Positions 31,360 through 40,188 of a DNA stretch of 64,000 nt are shown in pieces; position 1 is the stretch's first letter; each line of letters begins with the position of its first letter. The notes beneath the pieces were generated by a model. That model was not told the origin of the DNA. It did no database searches and saw only the letters and a program-made list of their open reading frames with translations. The DNA is from Sphingobium vermicomposti (GTDB lineage Bacteria > Pseudomonadota > Alphaproteobacteria > Sphingomonadales > Sphingomonadaceae), in contig NZ_JAASQR010000002.1 in NCBI RefSeq assembly GCF_011762025.1, forward strand, positions 124,001-188,000, given 5' to 3'. A program made the translations under genes and the position numbers.

Positions 31360-32025
31360 GTGAGCGAAGGGCCGGGCCATCAGGTGGAGCATCAGGAACC
31401 ACCGCGCGAAGCGCTGTCGGATTCCGACTTCAAGCGAGAGTTGGCTGCGGTCATTCCTCATTTGCGCGCGTTTGGCCGGTCGCTTTCGGGTAATCGCGAC
31501 CTGGCCGACGATCTGGTTCAGGAAACGCTGCTAAAGGCATGGGCGGCGCGTGCGCGGTTCCAGGCTGGAACGAATATGCGCGCCTGGACGTTCATCATCT
31601 TGCGCAATCATTATCTATCGCAAATGCGGCGTTCGCGCTTTCGTGGCGATTGGGATGATCTGACGGCTGATCGGTTGCTGGCCGCCCCAGCGGGTCAGGA
31701 TAAGCATGTAGAGCTTTCGGATATGCAACGCGCCCTTTTGCAACTGCCGCAGCCGCAGCGCGAAGCATTGATTTTGGTAGGCGCAGGCGGTTTTGCCTAT
31801 GAAGAAGCAGCGGAAATCTGCGGCGTAGCCGTCGGCACGATCAAGAGCCGGGTTGCACGCGGTCGCGCGGCACTCGAGCAGATTCTGGATAGCGGTGACC
31901 TGCCGTCGCGACGGAGCCAGCAAACCAGGGATACAGCAGTGCTGGACGAGATTATGGACGATGTTGACCGGCTGAGCCGAGGACGGGAAACGAAAGAAGA
32001 CGAAAGCGGCTCCAGTGCGGAATAG
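31360..32025 (+). CDS. ecfG: general stress response ECF sigma factor EcfG
   Basis: The sigma factor released when PhyR sequesters NepR. It has region 2 (FGRSLSGNRDLADDLVQETLLKAWAA-type, with FQAGTNMRAWTFIILRN) and region 4 (LPQPQREALILVGAGGFAYEEAAEICGVAVGTIKSRVARGR), typical of the EcfG group. The chosen GTG at 31360 follows GAGGGGG with good spacing and gives 221 aa. A GTG at 31300 in the same frame would give 241 aa. The C-terminal tail is charged. Confidence 0.9.
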   Translation: MSEGPGHQVEHQEPPREALSDSDFKRELAAVIPHLRAFGRSLSGNRDLADDLVQETLLKAWAARARFQAGTNMRAWTFIILRNHYLSQMRRSRFRGDWDDLTADRLLAAPAGQDKHVELSDMQRALLQLPQPQREALILVGAGGFAYEEAAEICGVAVGTIKSRVARGRAALEQILDSGDLPSRRSQQTRDTAVLDEIMDDVDRLSRGRETKEDESGSSAE

Positions 32026-32073
32026 ATCCTGAGGTCCGTCTCGGTGGGGAGAGGCGGTTATAGGAGAGGACGC

Positions 32074-32340
32074 GTGGTAGGGAATGGACAAGGCCTGCCA
32101 GACGATGATCCTGAAGTGCATGACGCTTCGGAACCCGCAGACGCGCGTGGCAGCGGCCTGATCTTCTTTTTGATCGCTATCGCGCTGATCCTCGCCATCG
32201 GCTTTTTCTACCTAACGAAAGATCGGGAAAATGAGCAGGGCCGCAACGTGACGGAGGCCGCAGCGTCGGCGGACGACGCAGTTCGGCTGGTCGGCGACGC
32301 GGCAGACAATGCGGCTGGCCAATTGGTGAACCGCCGCTAA
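32074..32340 (+). CDS. small single-pass membrane protein downstream of ecfG
   Basis: An 88-aa protein from a GTG start preceded by AGGAGAGG. A polar acidic N-terminus (about 30 residues) is followed by one hydrophobic segment (GLIFFLIAIALILAIGFFYL). The tail is Ala/Asp-rich and probably helical. It starts 48 bases after ecfG and may be cotranscribed. I do not recognise a family. Confidence 0.65.
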   Translation: MVGNGQGLPDDDPEVHDASEPADARGSGLIFFLIAIALILAIGFFYLTKDRENEQGRNVTEAAASADDAVRLVGDAADNAAGQLVNRR

Positions 32341-32519
32341 ATCCTATTTGCTCCCCAGCGACCCACTCACCCACATTTCCCGCCCCAGGCGCTATCTTCA
32401 GAGAATCTTTGCGAATTTCATGCAAGGGTCCGATCATCGTCGGATCGTCTTGCAGCGCCATGCCGGTTTGACGCCACAGGCCCCTTCCTTGCGGCCGCCA
32501 CCGGGAATAAGCGCGAACG

Positions 32520-33908
32520 ATGATCAGGCTGTTCAAACATTATGTGCCGCATGCGGTGCTTCTGCTGGGATTGCTTGACTTCATTCTGCTGCTCTGCGCC
32601 GCTGAGGCGGGCTGGATCATCCGTGCCCGCCAGATCGGGATGGACGTAGACCATATCGCTACACGCATCGGCCCGTTGTTGAGCTTTGCCTTGGCCATCC
32701 AGACCGGCATGATCGCAGTGGGCGTCTATGGGACGGAGGCACTGCAATCGATCCGGTTCGCCCTCGCGCGGCTGCTCGTCGCGATTTCGCTGGGCGTGAT
32801 ATTCCTGTCGGTCATGCATTTCGCGTTGCCCGACCTGACGCTGTGGCGGTCCAATTCGCTTTACGCCATGAGCCTGTCGATCGCGTTGCTGCTTGCGGTG
32901 CGGCTGTTGCTGGGATCGATGCTGGGCGGGGAAGCCTTCAAGCGGCGGCTGGTCGTGCTGGGCGCAGGAGACCGTGCCAACCGCATCCGTGAATTGGAAC
33001 AGCGCAAGGGGTCGGGTTTCCTGATCGTCGGCTATATCGCGATGAATGACGGGCCGCAGGTGATCCAGGAAGCGATCAACCGCAGCGCCATCTACAATCT
33101 CGCCGACTTTGTCGTCCGTCTTAGCGCGAGCGAAGTTGTGCTGGCGTTGGAGGAACGGCGTAACGCGCTGCCGTTGGCGGACCTGCTACGGATTAAGACG
33201 ACCGGCGTGCATGTGAATGAAATATCTACATTTCTGGAGCGTGAGACCGGTCGCGTCGACCTGGACAGCGTGAACCCCAGCTGGCTGATCTTTTCCGACG
33301 GTTTTTCATCGGGCCGCCGCCTGTCGACCATTGCCAAGCGATTGTTCGACATTCTCGCCAGTTCGCTGCTGCTGCTGCTGACCGGCCCCATCATTCTGCT
33401 CGCCGCCATATTGGTGAAGCTCGACAGCAAGGGGCCTGCTTTCTACCGACAGCAGCGCGTCGGCCTGTTCGGCGAGGAATTCTGGATCGTGAAGCTGCGT
33501 ACCATGCGGCAGGATGCGGAGGTCAGCGGCCAGGCAGTCTGGGCTGAAAAGGACGATCCGCGCATCACGCGCCTGGGCTACTGGCTGCGCAAGCTGCGCA
33601 TCGATGAACTGCCCCAGACCTGGACTGTGTTGAAAGGGGAAATGAGCTTCGTCGGGCCTCGCCCCGAACGGCGTCAGTTCGTCGACGATCTGGAACAGCA
33701 TCTGCGCTATTATGCGGAACGGCATATGGTAAAGCCCGGCATTACGGGCTGGGCACAGATCAACTACCCTTATGGCGCATCGATAGAGGACGCCCGGCAC
33801 AAGCTGGAATATGATCTCTACTATGCGAAAAACTATACGCCCTTCCTGGATTTCCTGATCCTGATCCAGACGTTGCGGGTCGTATTATGGCCCGAAGGCG
33901 CGCGCTGA
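32520..33908 (+). CDS. polyprenyl-phosphate sugar phosphotransferase, PEP-CTERM/EPS-associated type
   Basis: A 462-aa membrane enzyme that would load the first sugar-phosphate on undecaprenyl phosphate for exopolysaccharide assembly. It starts MIRLFKHYVPHAV with four N-terminal membrane segments. A Rossmann-like CoA-binding-type middle (RRLVVLGAGDRANRI) and another membrane segment precede the bacterial sugar-transferase domain (GPAFYRQQRVG, VKLRTMR, LRKLRIDELPQ, GPRPERR, KPGITGWAQ). The start and layout resemble the family linked to PEP-CTERM/exosortase EPS clusters. The only likely partner here is the TPR gene after it. Confidence 0.85.
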   Translation: MIRLFKHYVPHAVLLLGLLDFILLLCAAEAGWIIRARQIGMDVDHIATRIGPLLSFALAIQTGMIAVGVYGTEALQSIRFALARLLVAISLGVIFLSVMHFALPDLTLWRSNSLYAMSLSIALLLAVRLLLGSMLGGEAFKRRLVVLGAGDRANRIRELEQRKGSGFLIVGYIAMNDGPQVIQEAINRSAIYNLADFVVRLSASEVVLALEERRNALPLADLLRIKTTGVHVNEISTFLERETGRVDLDSVNPSWLIFSDGFSSGRRLSTIAKRLFDILASSLLLLLTGPIILLAAILVKLDSKGPAFYRQQRVGLFGEEFWIVKLRTMRQDAEVSGQAVWAEKDDPRITRLGYWLRKLRIDELPQTWTVLKGEMSFVGPRPERRQFVDDLEQHLRYYAERHMVKPGITGWAQINYPYGASIEDARHKLEYDLYYAKNYTPFLDFLILIQTLRVVLWPEGAR

Positions 33909-35881
33909 GGCACGCTGTGAGCCGCGCCCGCTTCCTGTTGTTTGCGGCCATCGTGGCTGTGCTGCTGTCGGCGGCGGGGCTGTGGCAATGGCATAGGGGG
34001 AGGGCGGACGCGGCCCTGTCGCGCGGCGTCGCCGCCCTTGCGAAGGGGGATGCCCGCACGGCTCGGGTCGAACTGATGAACGCGATCCGCGCCCATCCGC
34101 GATCTATCGCGGCGCGCATCGCCCAGGCGCGGGCGCTGCTGGACCTTCATGACGGCGAAGGCGCGCGTGTCCAGATTGATCGCGCCCGGCAATTGAGCGG
34201 CGACGCAGGTGCGACGCGCCATCTGATGGCCGAAGCGATGCTGCTTCAGGGCGATGCCGACGCGGCGCTACGCGAAGCCCGCATGGCCGATGTTCCCGCC
34301 AATTCCCGCGCCATCGCGACGCGGGTAGAGGGGCAGGCCTGGCTCGCCAAGGGAGAGCTTCACTCCGCCGCCGCGGCTTTTGACCGCGCGCTGAAATTGG
34401 ATGGTACCGATCCGCAGGCATGGGTGGCGATGGCCCGCTTTCGGATGGCTGTCGGCGATCAGGCGGGTGCGATCCTGGCGGCGGACCGCGCGCTGCAACT
34501 CGCGCCCGGCAACTTCAAGGCGCTGACCGTGCGTGGCGAACTGGTGCGGGAGCAATATGGCCTGACCGCCGCGCTTCCATGGTTTGAGCGTGCGCTGGCG
34601 CGCGACCCTGAAAATGTCCCTGCGCTGGAACAATATGGCGCGACGCTGGCGGACAGCGGCGCGGCGGCACGGATGTTGAGCGTATCGCGGCGATTGCTGG
34701 CGATTGATCCGGGCAATGCCCGCGCCTGGTTCATGCAGGCGGTGATGGCGGCGCGCGCGGGCAGGGTGGAACTCGCCCGGTCGCTACTGGCGCGCACGGG
34801 CGGCAGGCTGGATGCTGAACCGGCCACGATCCTGCTGCGCAGCGTGCTGCTGGTGGAAAATGGCAATGCGGTGCTGGCGGCCCAGACGCTCGCCCCACTT
34901 GTCGCTGAACAGCCCGACAATGACGTCGCCCGTACCTTGCTGGGGCGTGCCTTGCATGATGCCGGGGATCATGGCGGGGCGGCTCAGGCGCTGGCCCCCA
35001 TGGTCGCCCAGAGCGATGCTGATCCCTATGTCCTGACCCTCGCCGCGCGCGTGCAGGAAGCGATGGGACAAATGGACATGGCGCAGGATATGCTGGCGCG
35101 CGCCGCATGGCCCGTGCGTCCTGCCGCCACTCCCTTCGCCAGCCCGCGCGACGCCATGATCGCGCAAGGACCAGCGCCCGCCGATCCGGCGTCCGCGAGC
35201 GAGAATATTCCCTATATCCGCGCCCTACTGAACAACGGCCGCGCCGATCAGGCGGTCGATCGCGCCCGGCTGTTGAACCAGGCCAATCCAGGCGCTCCGG
35301 CGGGATGGCTGGTGCTGGGGGACGCGCTCGATGCCGCTGGGCGGCTGCGCGAAGCCGTCCGCGCTTATGAAGCGGGCGCGAACATCCGCTATTCACGGGA
35401 AGCTGTATTGCGGCTGGCGGCGGCATGGCAGCGGCTCGGCGATGCGACCCGTTCGGCGCAGATCGTCAAAACTTATCTCGCCCAAAATCCCAATGATGTA
35501 GAAGCATCGCGGCTCATGGCAGCAATGGCGATGCAGCAGGGCGACTGGCGCGGCGCGACACGCCTTTTGCGCAGCGTCCAGGCGCGCATTGGCAGCAATG
35601 ACGCGTTGCTGATGTCAGATCTTGCCCGCGCAACGCTTGAAGCAGGCGATGTGCGCGCCGCCCGCGCCTATGCCGCTCATGCCTATCGCCTGTTGCCGGG
35701 CAGCCCGGTGACGGCGGACGCTTATGGTTGGGTCCTGCTCGCAAACGGAGAACGTCAACCAGCCGTTGATCTGCTGGAAAAGGCCGTTGCGCTGGCCCCG
35801 CGCCACCCAATGTTGCGCGCGCATCTGGCGAAGGCTTATGCCGCGATGAAGGAAAGTAGCGGAAAACTGGCGGCGCGCTGA
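33887..35881 (+). CDS. membrane-anchored TPR protein (PrsT-like)
   Basis: A 664-aa protein with one N-terminal membrane segment (about residues 14-31) and then tetratricopeptide repeats nearly to the end (for example ELHSAAAAFDRALKLDGTDP and AVDLLEKAVALAPRHP). It probably faces the periplasm. It overlaps the sugar-transferase stop by 22 bases; a GTG at 33917 with TGAGG upstream would avoid the overlap. TPR proteins of this kind occur in PEP-CTERM/EPS loci; the exact role is inferred. Confidence 0.75.
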   Translation: MARRRALRHAVSRARFLLFAAIVAVLLSAAGLWQWHRGRADAALSRGVAALAKGDARTARVELMNAIRAHPRSIAARIAQARALLDLHDGEGARVQIDRARQLSGDAGATRHLMAEAMLLQGDADAALREARMADVPANSRAIATRVEGQAWLAKGELHSAAAAFDRALKLDGTDPQAWVAMARFRMAVGDQAGAILAADRALQLAPGNFKALTVRGELVREQYGLTAALPWFERALARDPENVPALEQYGATLADSGAAARMLSVSRRLLAIDPGNARAWFMQAVMAARAGRVELARSLLARTGGRLDAEPATILLRSVLLVENGNAVLAAQTLAPLVAEQPDNDVARTLLGRALHDAGDHGGAAQALAPMVAQSDADPYVLTLAARVQEAMGQMDMAQDMLARAAWPVRPAATPFASPRDAMIAQGPAPADPASASENIPYIRALLNNGRADQAVDRARLLNQANPGAPAGWLVLGDALDAAGRLREAVRAYEAGANIRYSREAVLRLAAAWQRLGDATRSAQIVKTYLAQNPNDVEASRLMAAMAMQQGDWRGATRLLRSVQARIGSNDALLMSDLARATLEAGDVRAARAYAAHAYRLLPGSPVTADAYGWVLLANGERQPAVDLLEKAVALAPRHPMLRAHLAKAYAAMKESSGKLAAR

Positions 35882-35886
35882 ACCCG

Positions 35887-36231
35887 CTACACGCGCTGGA
35901 GGTCAAGATCCTCGGCAGAAATACCCAGCCTTTTGATTTGGTCGGCAACCGGGGGCCAGACGGAGTCAAGGAAACGGCGGCGTTCCGTTTCCCGCAGGCG
36001 GCGGCTCGCGCCATCGGCCACGAACATGCCGACGCCACGTTTCACCACGATGAGCCCGTCATCCTGAAAACATTGATAGGCTTTCGCGACGGTCAGTGGA
36101 TTAGCGCCCTGCCGCGCTGCCAGCGCCCGCACCGAAGGAAGCAGGTCGCCATCGCTGTAATTGCCGTCCAATATGGACGCCGCGATGATCTCCCTTAGTC
36201 GCAGATATACGGGCTTGGACTCTTCGGCCAT
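35887..36231 (-). CDS. GntR-family transcriptional regulator, YtrA type
   Basis: A 114-aa regulator. The winged helix-turn-helix (residues about 8-75) carries LREIIAASILDGNYSDGDLLPSVRALAARQGANPLTV-type features of GntR. There is only a short C-terminal helix pair, as in the YtrA subfamily that lacks a large ligand domain. Such proteins often control an adjacent ABC transporter, but none is present here. Convergent with the TPR gene, 6 bases between stops. Confidence 0.85.
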   Translation of the reverse strand: MAEESKPVYLRLREIIAASILDGNYSDGDLLPSVRALAARQGANPLTVAKAYQCFQDDGLIVVKRGVGMFVADGASRRLRETERRRFLDSVWPPVADQIKRLGISAEDLDLQRV

Positions 36232-36303
36232 GGGTGCATCACTGCCATAATACAGCCATTCAGGTCAAGCAAAGCGCAGTGTAAGTCGAACCCGGCCCGG
36301 CAA

Positions 36304-36882
36304 CTATCTGTCCCAAAAGGACACTTTTTCATCATATAAAGGGCGTGGCCGCTCTTCCTGCGCTCTTCCCGGTGTGCCGATGAACAGAAATCCCGCTATG
36401 CGCTCCTGATCTTTCGCGAAGGCGGCGCGCACATCTTCATTATAGGCGGGCCACCCGGTCAGCCATCCCCCGGCAAAGCCCATCGCATGGGCGGCGTGAA
36501 GCAGGTTCATGATGGCGGCTCCAGCGGACAGCTCTTGCTCCCAAACTGGAATCTTGCTGCCCGCCACGGGCGCGGATAGCGCCACCACCAGCGTCGGGGC
36601 CTGATGGGCAAACTGGTGCATGGCCTCCAACTCCAGCCTGCCAGCGCCCGGCTTTTCCGCGCGATAGGCCGCGTCCAGTACACCCGCCAGTGCATCGCGC
36701 TTGTCCTGCGGCACGATGACGAAGCGCCAGGGGGCAATTTTCCCATGGTCGGGCGTCCGCAGCGCGACTTCCAATATCTGGCGCAGCTGCCCGTCATCGG
36801 GACCGGGCGCGATCAGGTCGCGCGGCTTGCCCGACCGGCGGGTGCGAAGAAGGGAAAGTGGGCTGCTGAGGTCATTGAACAT
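36304..36882 (-). CDS. nitroreductase family protein (YdjA type)
   Basis: A 192-aa FMN-binding nitroreductase resembling YdjA. It has LRTRRSGKPRDL at the start, TPDHGKIAPWRFVIV in the middle, then SAGAAIMNLLHAAHAMGFAGGWLTGWPAY and a C-terminal FLFIGTP. The frame is open to 36996, but the ATG at 36882 gives the family start and has GGGGCG upstream. Divergent from the peptide transporter. Substrate unknown. Confidence 0.85.
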   Translation of the reverse strand: MFNDLSSPLSLLRTRRSGKPRDLIAPGPDDGQLRQILEVALRTPDHGKIAPWRFVIVPQDKRDALAGVLDAAYRAEKPGAGRLELEAMHQFAHQAPTLVVALSAPVAGSKIPVWEQELSAGAAIMNLLHAAHAMGFAGGWLTGWPAYNEDVRAAFAKDQERIAGFLFIGTPGRAQEERPRPLYDEKVSFWDR

Positions 36883-37008
36883 GCCGCCCCAAATGGCGCG
36901 CCGCACCTTTTCGCGCAAGTGCGCCCCGTACTTTGACACTGCTATGATTTCCGCTCTACGCTCGCCCGCACGGCTCCCGCGACGGGGGAACAGCATGCAG
37001 GGAAGTGG

Positions 37009-38577
37009 ATGACAGGCTCAACTTCGACTGCGAGGGAAACGGGCGGGGGCGAAACGGGCAAGACCTGGCTCGGCCACCCGCGCGGACTGTTCCTGCTGTT
37101 CTTCGTGGAAATGTGGGAACGCTTTTCCTTCTACGGCATGCGCGCCCTGCTGATCTTCTACCTGACGCAGCACTTCCTGTTTTCCGATCGCGACGCCTCC
37201 TACGCCTATGGCGCCTATATGTCGCTGATCTACATTTCGCCGCTGATGGGCGGCTATCTGGCCGACCGATATCTGGGACAGCGCAAGGCGGTGCTGTTCG
37301 GCGGCGTCGTTATCGCCATGGGCCACATCATCCTGGGGCTGGAAGGCGGTATATCCGACGGCGGCATGGGCCTGGGACTGTTCTGGCTTGGCCTTGCAAC
37401 CGTCATCACGGGGACCGGATTTCTCAAATCCAGCGCGTCCGCGCTGGTGGGGCAGCTTTACCCGCGCGCCGACATGCGCAGGGACCCGGCCTATACGATC
37501 TTTTACATGGGCATCAATGTGGGGGCCACCATCGGCCCGCTGATCTGCGGCTATCTGGGGCAACGCTGGGGCTGGCACTGGGGCTTTGGCGCGGCGTCGG
37601 TGGGCATGATCGCGGGGGTCATCGGCTTCGTCTGGTGCAGGCCGCTGTTGCAGGGTGGCGGTGAGCCGCCCGACCCAGCGCGCCTGGCCGAGCGGGTGTG
37701 CGGCATCATCAGTCGGGAATGGCTGGTCTATCTGTCCAGCCTGTTGTCGATCCCGCTATGCTGGTTCCTGATCCAGCAGCATGCGATTGTCGGCTGGATG
37801 CTGGCGCTGTCCAGCGCACTTGTGGTGGTCTACATCCTCTGGGAAGCCTTTGGCCGGATGGAGCGGATCGGGCGGGACCGGATGCTGGCGGTGCTGTTCC
37901 TGCTGGTCATCAACCCGATCTTCTGGGGACTTTATGAGCAGACCGGCTCTTCGCTCGCCCTGTTCACGGACCGCTACACCGACCGCAGCATCCTGGGCTT
38001 CAATGTGCCTGCTTCCATGTTTCAGTCAGTGAACGCGGCCTACATCCTGTTGTTCGGACCGGTGATGGCCGCTTTGTGGATCTGGATGGCGAAGCGGGGG
38101 TGGGAGCCATCGACCCCGGCCAAATTCGGCCTGGCGCTGGCGCTGGTGGGGGCAGGGTTCCTTGTCCTGGTCGCGGGCAGCGGCGCACCGGGCACGCTGA
38201 CCCCGCTGCTGTTCATCTTCCTCCTGTACCTCTGCCACACGCTTGGCGAACTGTGCCTGTCGCCCGTTGGCCTGTCAGCCATGTCGAAGCTGGCACCTTC
38301 ACGGATGATCGGCCTGATGATGGGGATATGGTTTCTGGCCATGGCGCTGGGCGAATATGCGGCAGGCATGATCGCAGCGGCCACGGGCGGGGACGACGGG
38401 CTTGCGTCGCGCGACGGGGTGCTGGCGGTTTATGACCGGATCGGCTGGTGGTCGATTGCCATAGGGGTCGTGGTGATGGCGCTCGCGCCGCTGGTGAAGC
38501 GGCTGATGCATGTCGACCGACTGAATGAGGAAGACAGCCTGGCGCGCCACCCAAAAGGCGAGGGGCCAGTCGGATGA
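37009..38577 (+). CDS. proton-dependent oligopeptide transporter (POT/PTR2 family)
   Basis: A 522-aa inner-membrane symporter with about 12-14 hydrophobic segments. The POT signature FFVEMWERFSFYGMRALL (containing ExxERFxxYG) is in the first helix, followed by GGYLADRYLGQRKA. FYMGINVGATIGPLICG and the C-terminal GELCLSPVGLS are also typical. It probably takes up di- and tripeptides with protons. A GGGAAG ribosome-binding site precedes the ATG. Confidence 0.92.
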   Translation: MTGSTSTARETGGGETGKTWLGHPRGLFLLFFVEMWERFSFYGMRALLIFYLTQHFLFSDRDASYAYGAYMSLIYISPLMGGYLADRYLGQRKAVLFGGVVIAMGHIILGLEGGISDGGMGLGLFWLGLATVITGTGFLKSSASALVGQLYPRADMRRDPAYTIFYMGINVGATIGPLICGYLGQRWGWHWGFGAASVGMIAGVIGFVWCRPLLQGGGEPPDPARLAERVCGIISREWLVYLSSLLSIPLCWFLIQQHAIVGWMLALSSALVVVYILWEAFGRMERIGRDRMLAVLFLLVINPIFWGLYEQTGSSLALFTDRYTDRSILGFNVPASMFQSVNAAYILLFGPVMAALWIWMAKRGWEPSTPAKFGLALALVGAGFLVLVAGSGAPGTLTPLLFIFLLYLCHTLGELCLSPVGLSAMSKLAPSRMIGLMMGIWFLAMALGEYAAGMIAAATGGDDGLASRDGVLAVYDRIGWWSIAIGVVVMALAPLVKRLMHVDRLNEEDSLARHPKGEGPVG

Positions 38578-38581
38578 TCCG

Positions 38582-39049
38582 CTACTGCGTCGCGCCCCAT
38601 ATGTCGCTCGCCCGCACAAAGCCCCGTTGCCCGCCCACGTCAAAAGCGCACCAGCCATCATTGCAGGACGCCAGGCGGCCCACCACGCCCTTTTCCGCGC
38701 GATAGACCGTGCGCGCGCCATCATCGGCGGCGGCGCGCATCGGCGCGGCCGGGGCAGTGACGATGGCGGTTGCGGTATCGCTGAGCAACCGGACATGCAT
38801 CCAGCCCTGGGTTCCGGCTGGGTCCTCGACCTTGCGCCACAGGCCCAGCACCTGAACGACCTTTACGGGCAGGTCGCGGCGGCGGTAGACCCAGTTGGAC
38901 GGGTAATCCAGGCTGGGCCCCACGCGCATCCGCGCCTCGTCCTGACTGATGGAGGCCCAGTAAGGCACGGCCTTTGTGGGCGACGCCCATGCTCCCGCCG
39001 CGACGCAAAGCGCTGCGACCGCTCCCGCGCCGAGCAGATACCCCTTCAT
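38582..39049 (-). CDS. secreted SH3-domain protein
   Basis: A 155-aa protein with a cleavable signal peptide (MKGYLLGAGAVAALCVAAGAWAS) and an SH3-like domain: DEARMRVGPSLDYPSNWVYRRRDLPVKVVQ, then WRKVEDPAGTQGWMHVRLLS. Bacterial SH3 domains of this kind typically bind peptidoglycan or proteins in the envelope. The frame opens at 39148, but the signal peptide fixes the start at 39049. Convergent with the transporter, 4 bases between stops. Confidence 0.85.
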   Translation of the reverse strand: MKGYLLGAGAVAALCVAAGAWASPTKAVPYWASISQDEARMRVGPSLDYPSNWVYRRRDLPVKVVQVLGLWRKVEDPAGTQGWMHVRLLSDTATAIVTAPAAPMRAAADDGARTVYRAEKGVVGRLASCNDGWCAFDVGGQRGFVRASDIWGATQ

Positions 39050-39189
39050 GGCTGATCTATTCCCCTTGAATTCACGAATGAGACCATAGCCGTTGCCAGC
39101 CCTGCCCGACAACCACTCTATTCCCCACGCTGTCTTTCTGTCGGGCATAAGCGCTTGACCATCGCAGCAACGGGGAATAGCGGCCTTGC

Positions 39190-40188
39190 ATGGCCAAGAA
39201 ACCGCGTCCCGCCACGCCGCGCGTGATCGTCACGCGCCGCCTGCCTCCCAATGTAGAGGCGCGGATGGCGGATCTGTTCGATACGGTCTTCAACGTGGGC
39301 GACGTCCCGATGGATCGCGCCGCCCTGACCCGCGCGATGGCGCAATGCGACGTGCTGGTGCCGTCCGTCACCGACCAGATCGACGCCGCCCTGATCGAAG
39401 CCGCGCCGGATCGGCTGCAACTCATCGCCAGTTTCGGCAGCGGCGTCGATCATATCGACCTTGGCGCCGCGCGCAGCCGGGGCATTATCGTCACCAACAC
39501 GCCCGGCGTCCTGACCGAAGATACCGCCGACATGACCATGGCGCTGATCCTTTCCGTGCCCCGGCGACTGGCGGAGGGGGAAAAGCTGGTGCGGTCGGGC
39601 AACTGGCCCGGATGGAGCCCGTCAGGCATGCTGGGCCACCGCATCCGTGGCAAGAGGCTGGGCATCATCGGCATGGGGCGGATCGGCCGCGCCGTCGCTC
39701 GCCGAGCCGCGGCATTTGGCCTGAGCGTCGCCTATCACAACCGCCATCGCCTGCCTTTCGAGGTGGAGCAGGAATTGTCGGCGACATGGCATGCGGATGT
39801 GGATTCGCTGCTGACTGACAGCGATATCGTGTCGATCAACTGCCCGCTCAACAGTGACAGCCGGGGCATGATCGATGCGCGACGCATCGGGCTGATGCGG
39901 CCGGACGCTTATCTGATCAACACCTCGCGCGCCGAAATCACGGATGAGCCAGCGTTGATCGCCGCCCTTTCCGAAGGCCGGATCGCGGGCGCGGGGCTGG
40001 ATGTCTATGCCCACGAACCGGCGGTCGATGCGCGTTTGCTGGCGCTGTCGAACGTGGTGCTGCTGCCACATATGGGGTCGGCGACATTTGAAGGCCGCGA
40101 CGCTACCGGCGCGCGCGTCATCGCCAATATCCGCAGCTGGGCCGATGGCCACCGCCCGCCCAATCAGGTGCTGGAAGGATGGGTTTGA
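39190..40188 (+). CDS. D-isomer-specific 2-hydroxyacid dehydrogenase
   Basis: A 332-aa NAD(P)-dependent dehydrogenase of the glyoxylate/hydroxypyruvate reductase branch. Rossmann motif GMGRIGRAVARRA, catalytic Arg (NTSRAEI), Glu (DVYAHEP) and His (LLPHMGS) are all present. It runs 10 bases into copA, which suggests translational coupling with the copper genes despite an unrelated function. Confidence 0.9.
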   Translation: MAKKPRPATPRVIVTRRLPPNVEARMADLFDTVFNVGDVPMDRAALTRAMAQCDVLVPSVTDQIDAALIEAAPDRLQLIASFGSGVDHIDLGAARSRGIIVTNTPGVLTEDTADMTMALILSVPRRLAEGEKLVRSGNWPGWSPSGMLGHRIRGKRLGIIGMGRIGRAVARRAAAFGLSVAYHNRHRLPFEVEQELSATWHADVDSLLTDSDIVSINCPLNSDSRGMIDARRIGLMRPDAYLINTSRAEITDEPALIAALSEGRIAGAGLDVYAHEPAVDARLLALSNVVLLPHMGSATFEGRDATGARVIANIRSWADGHRPPNQVLEGWV

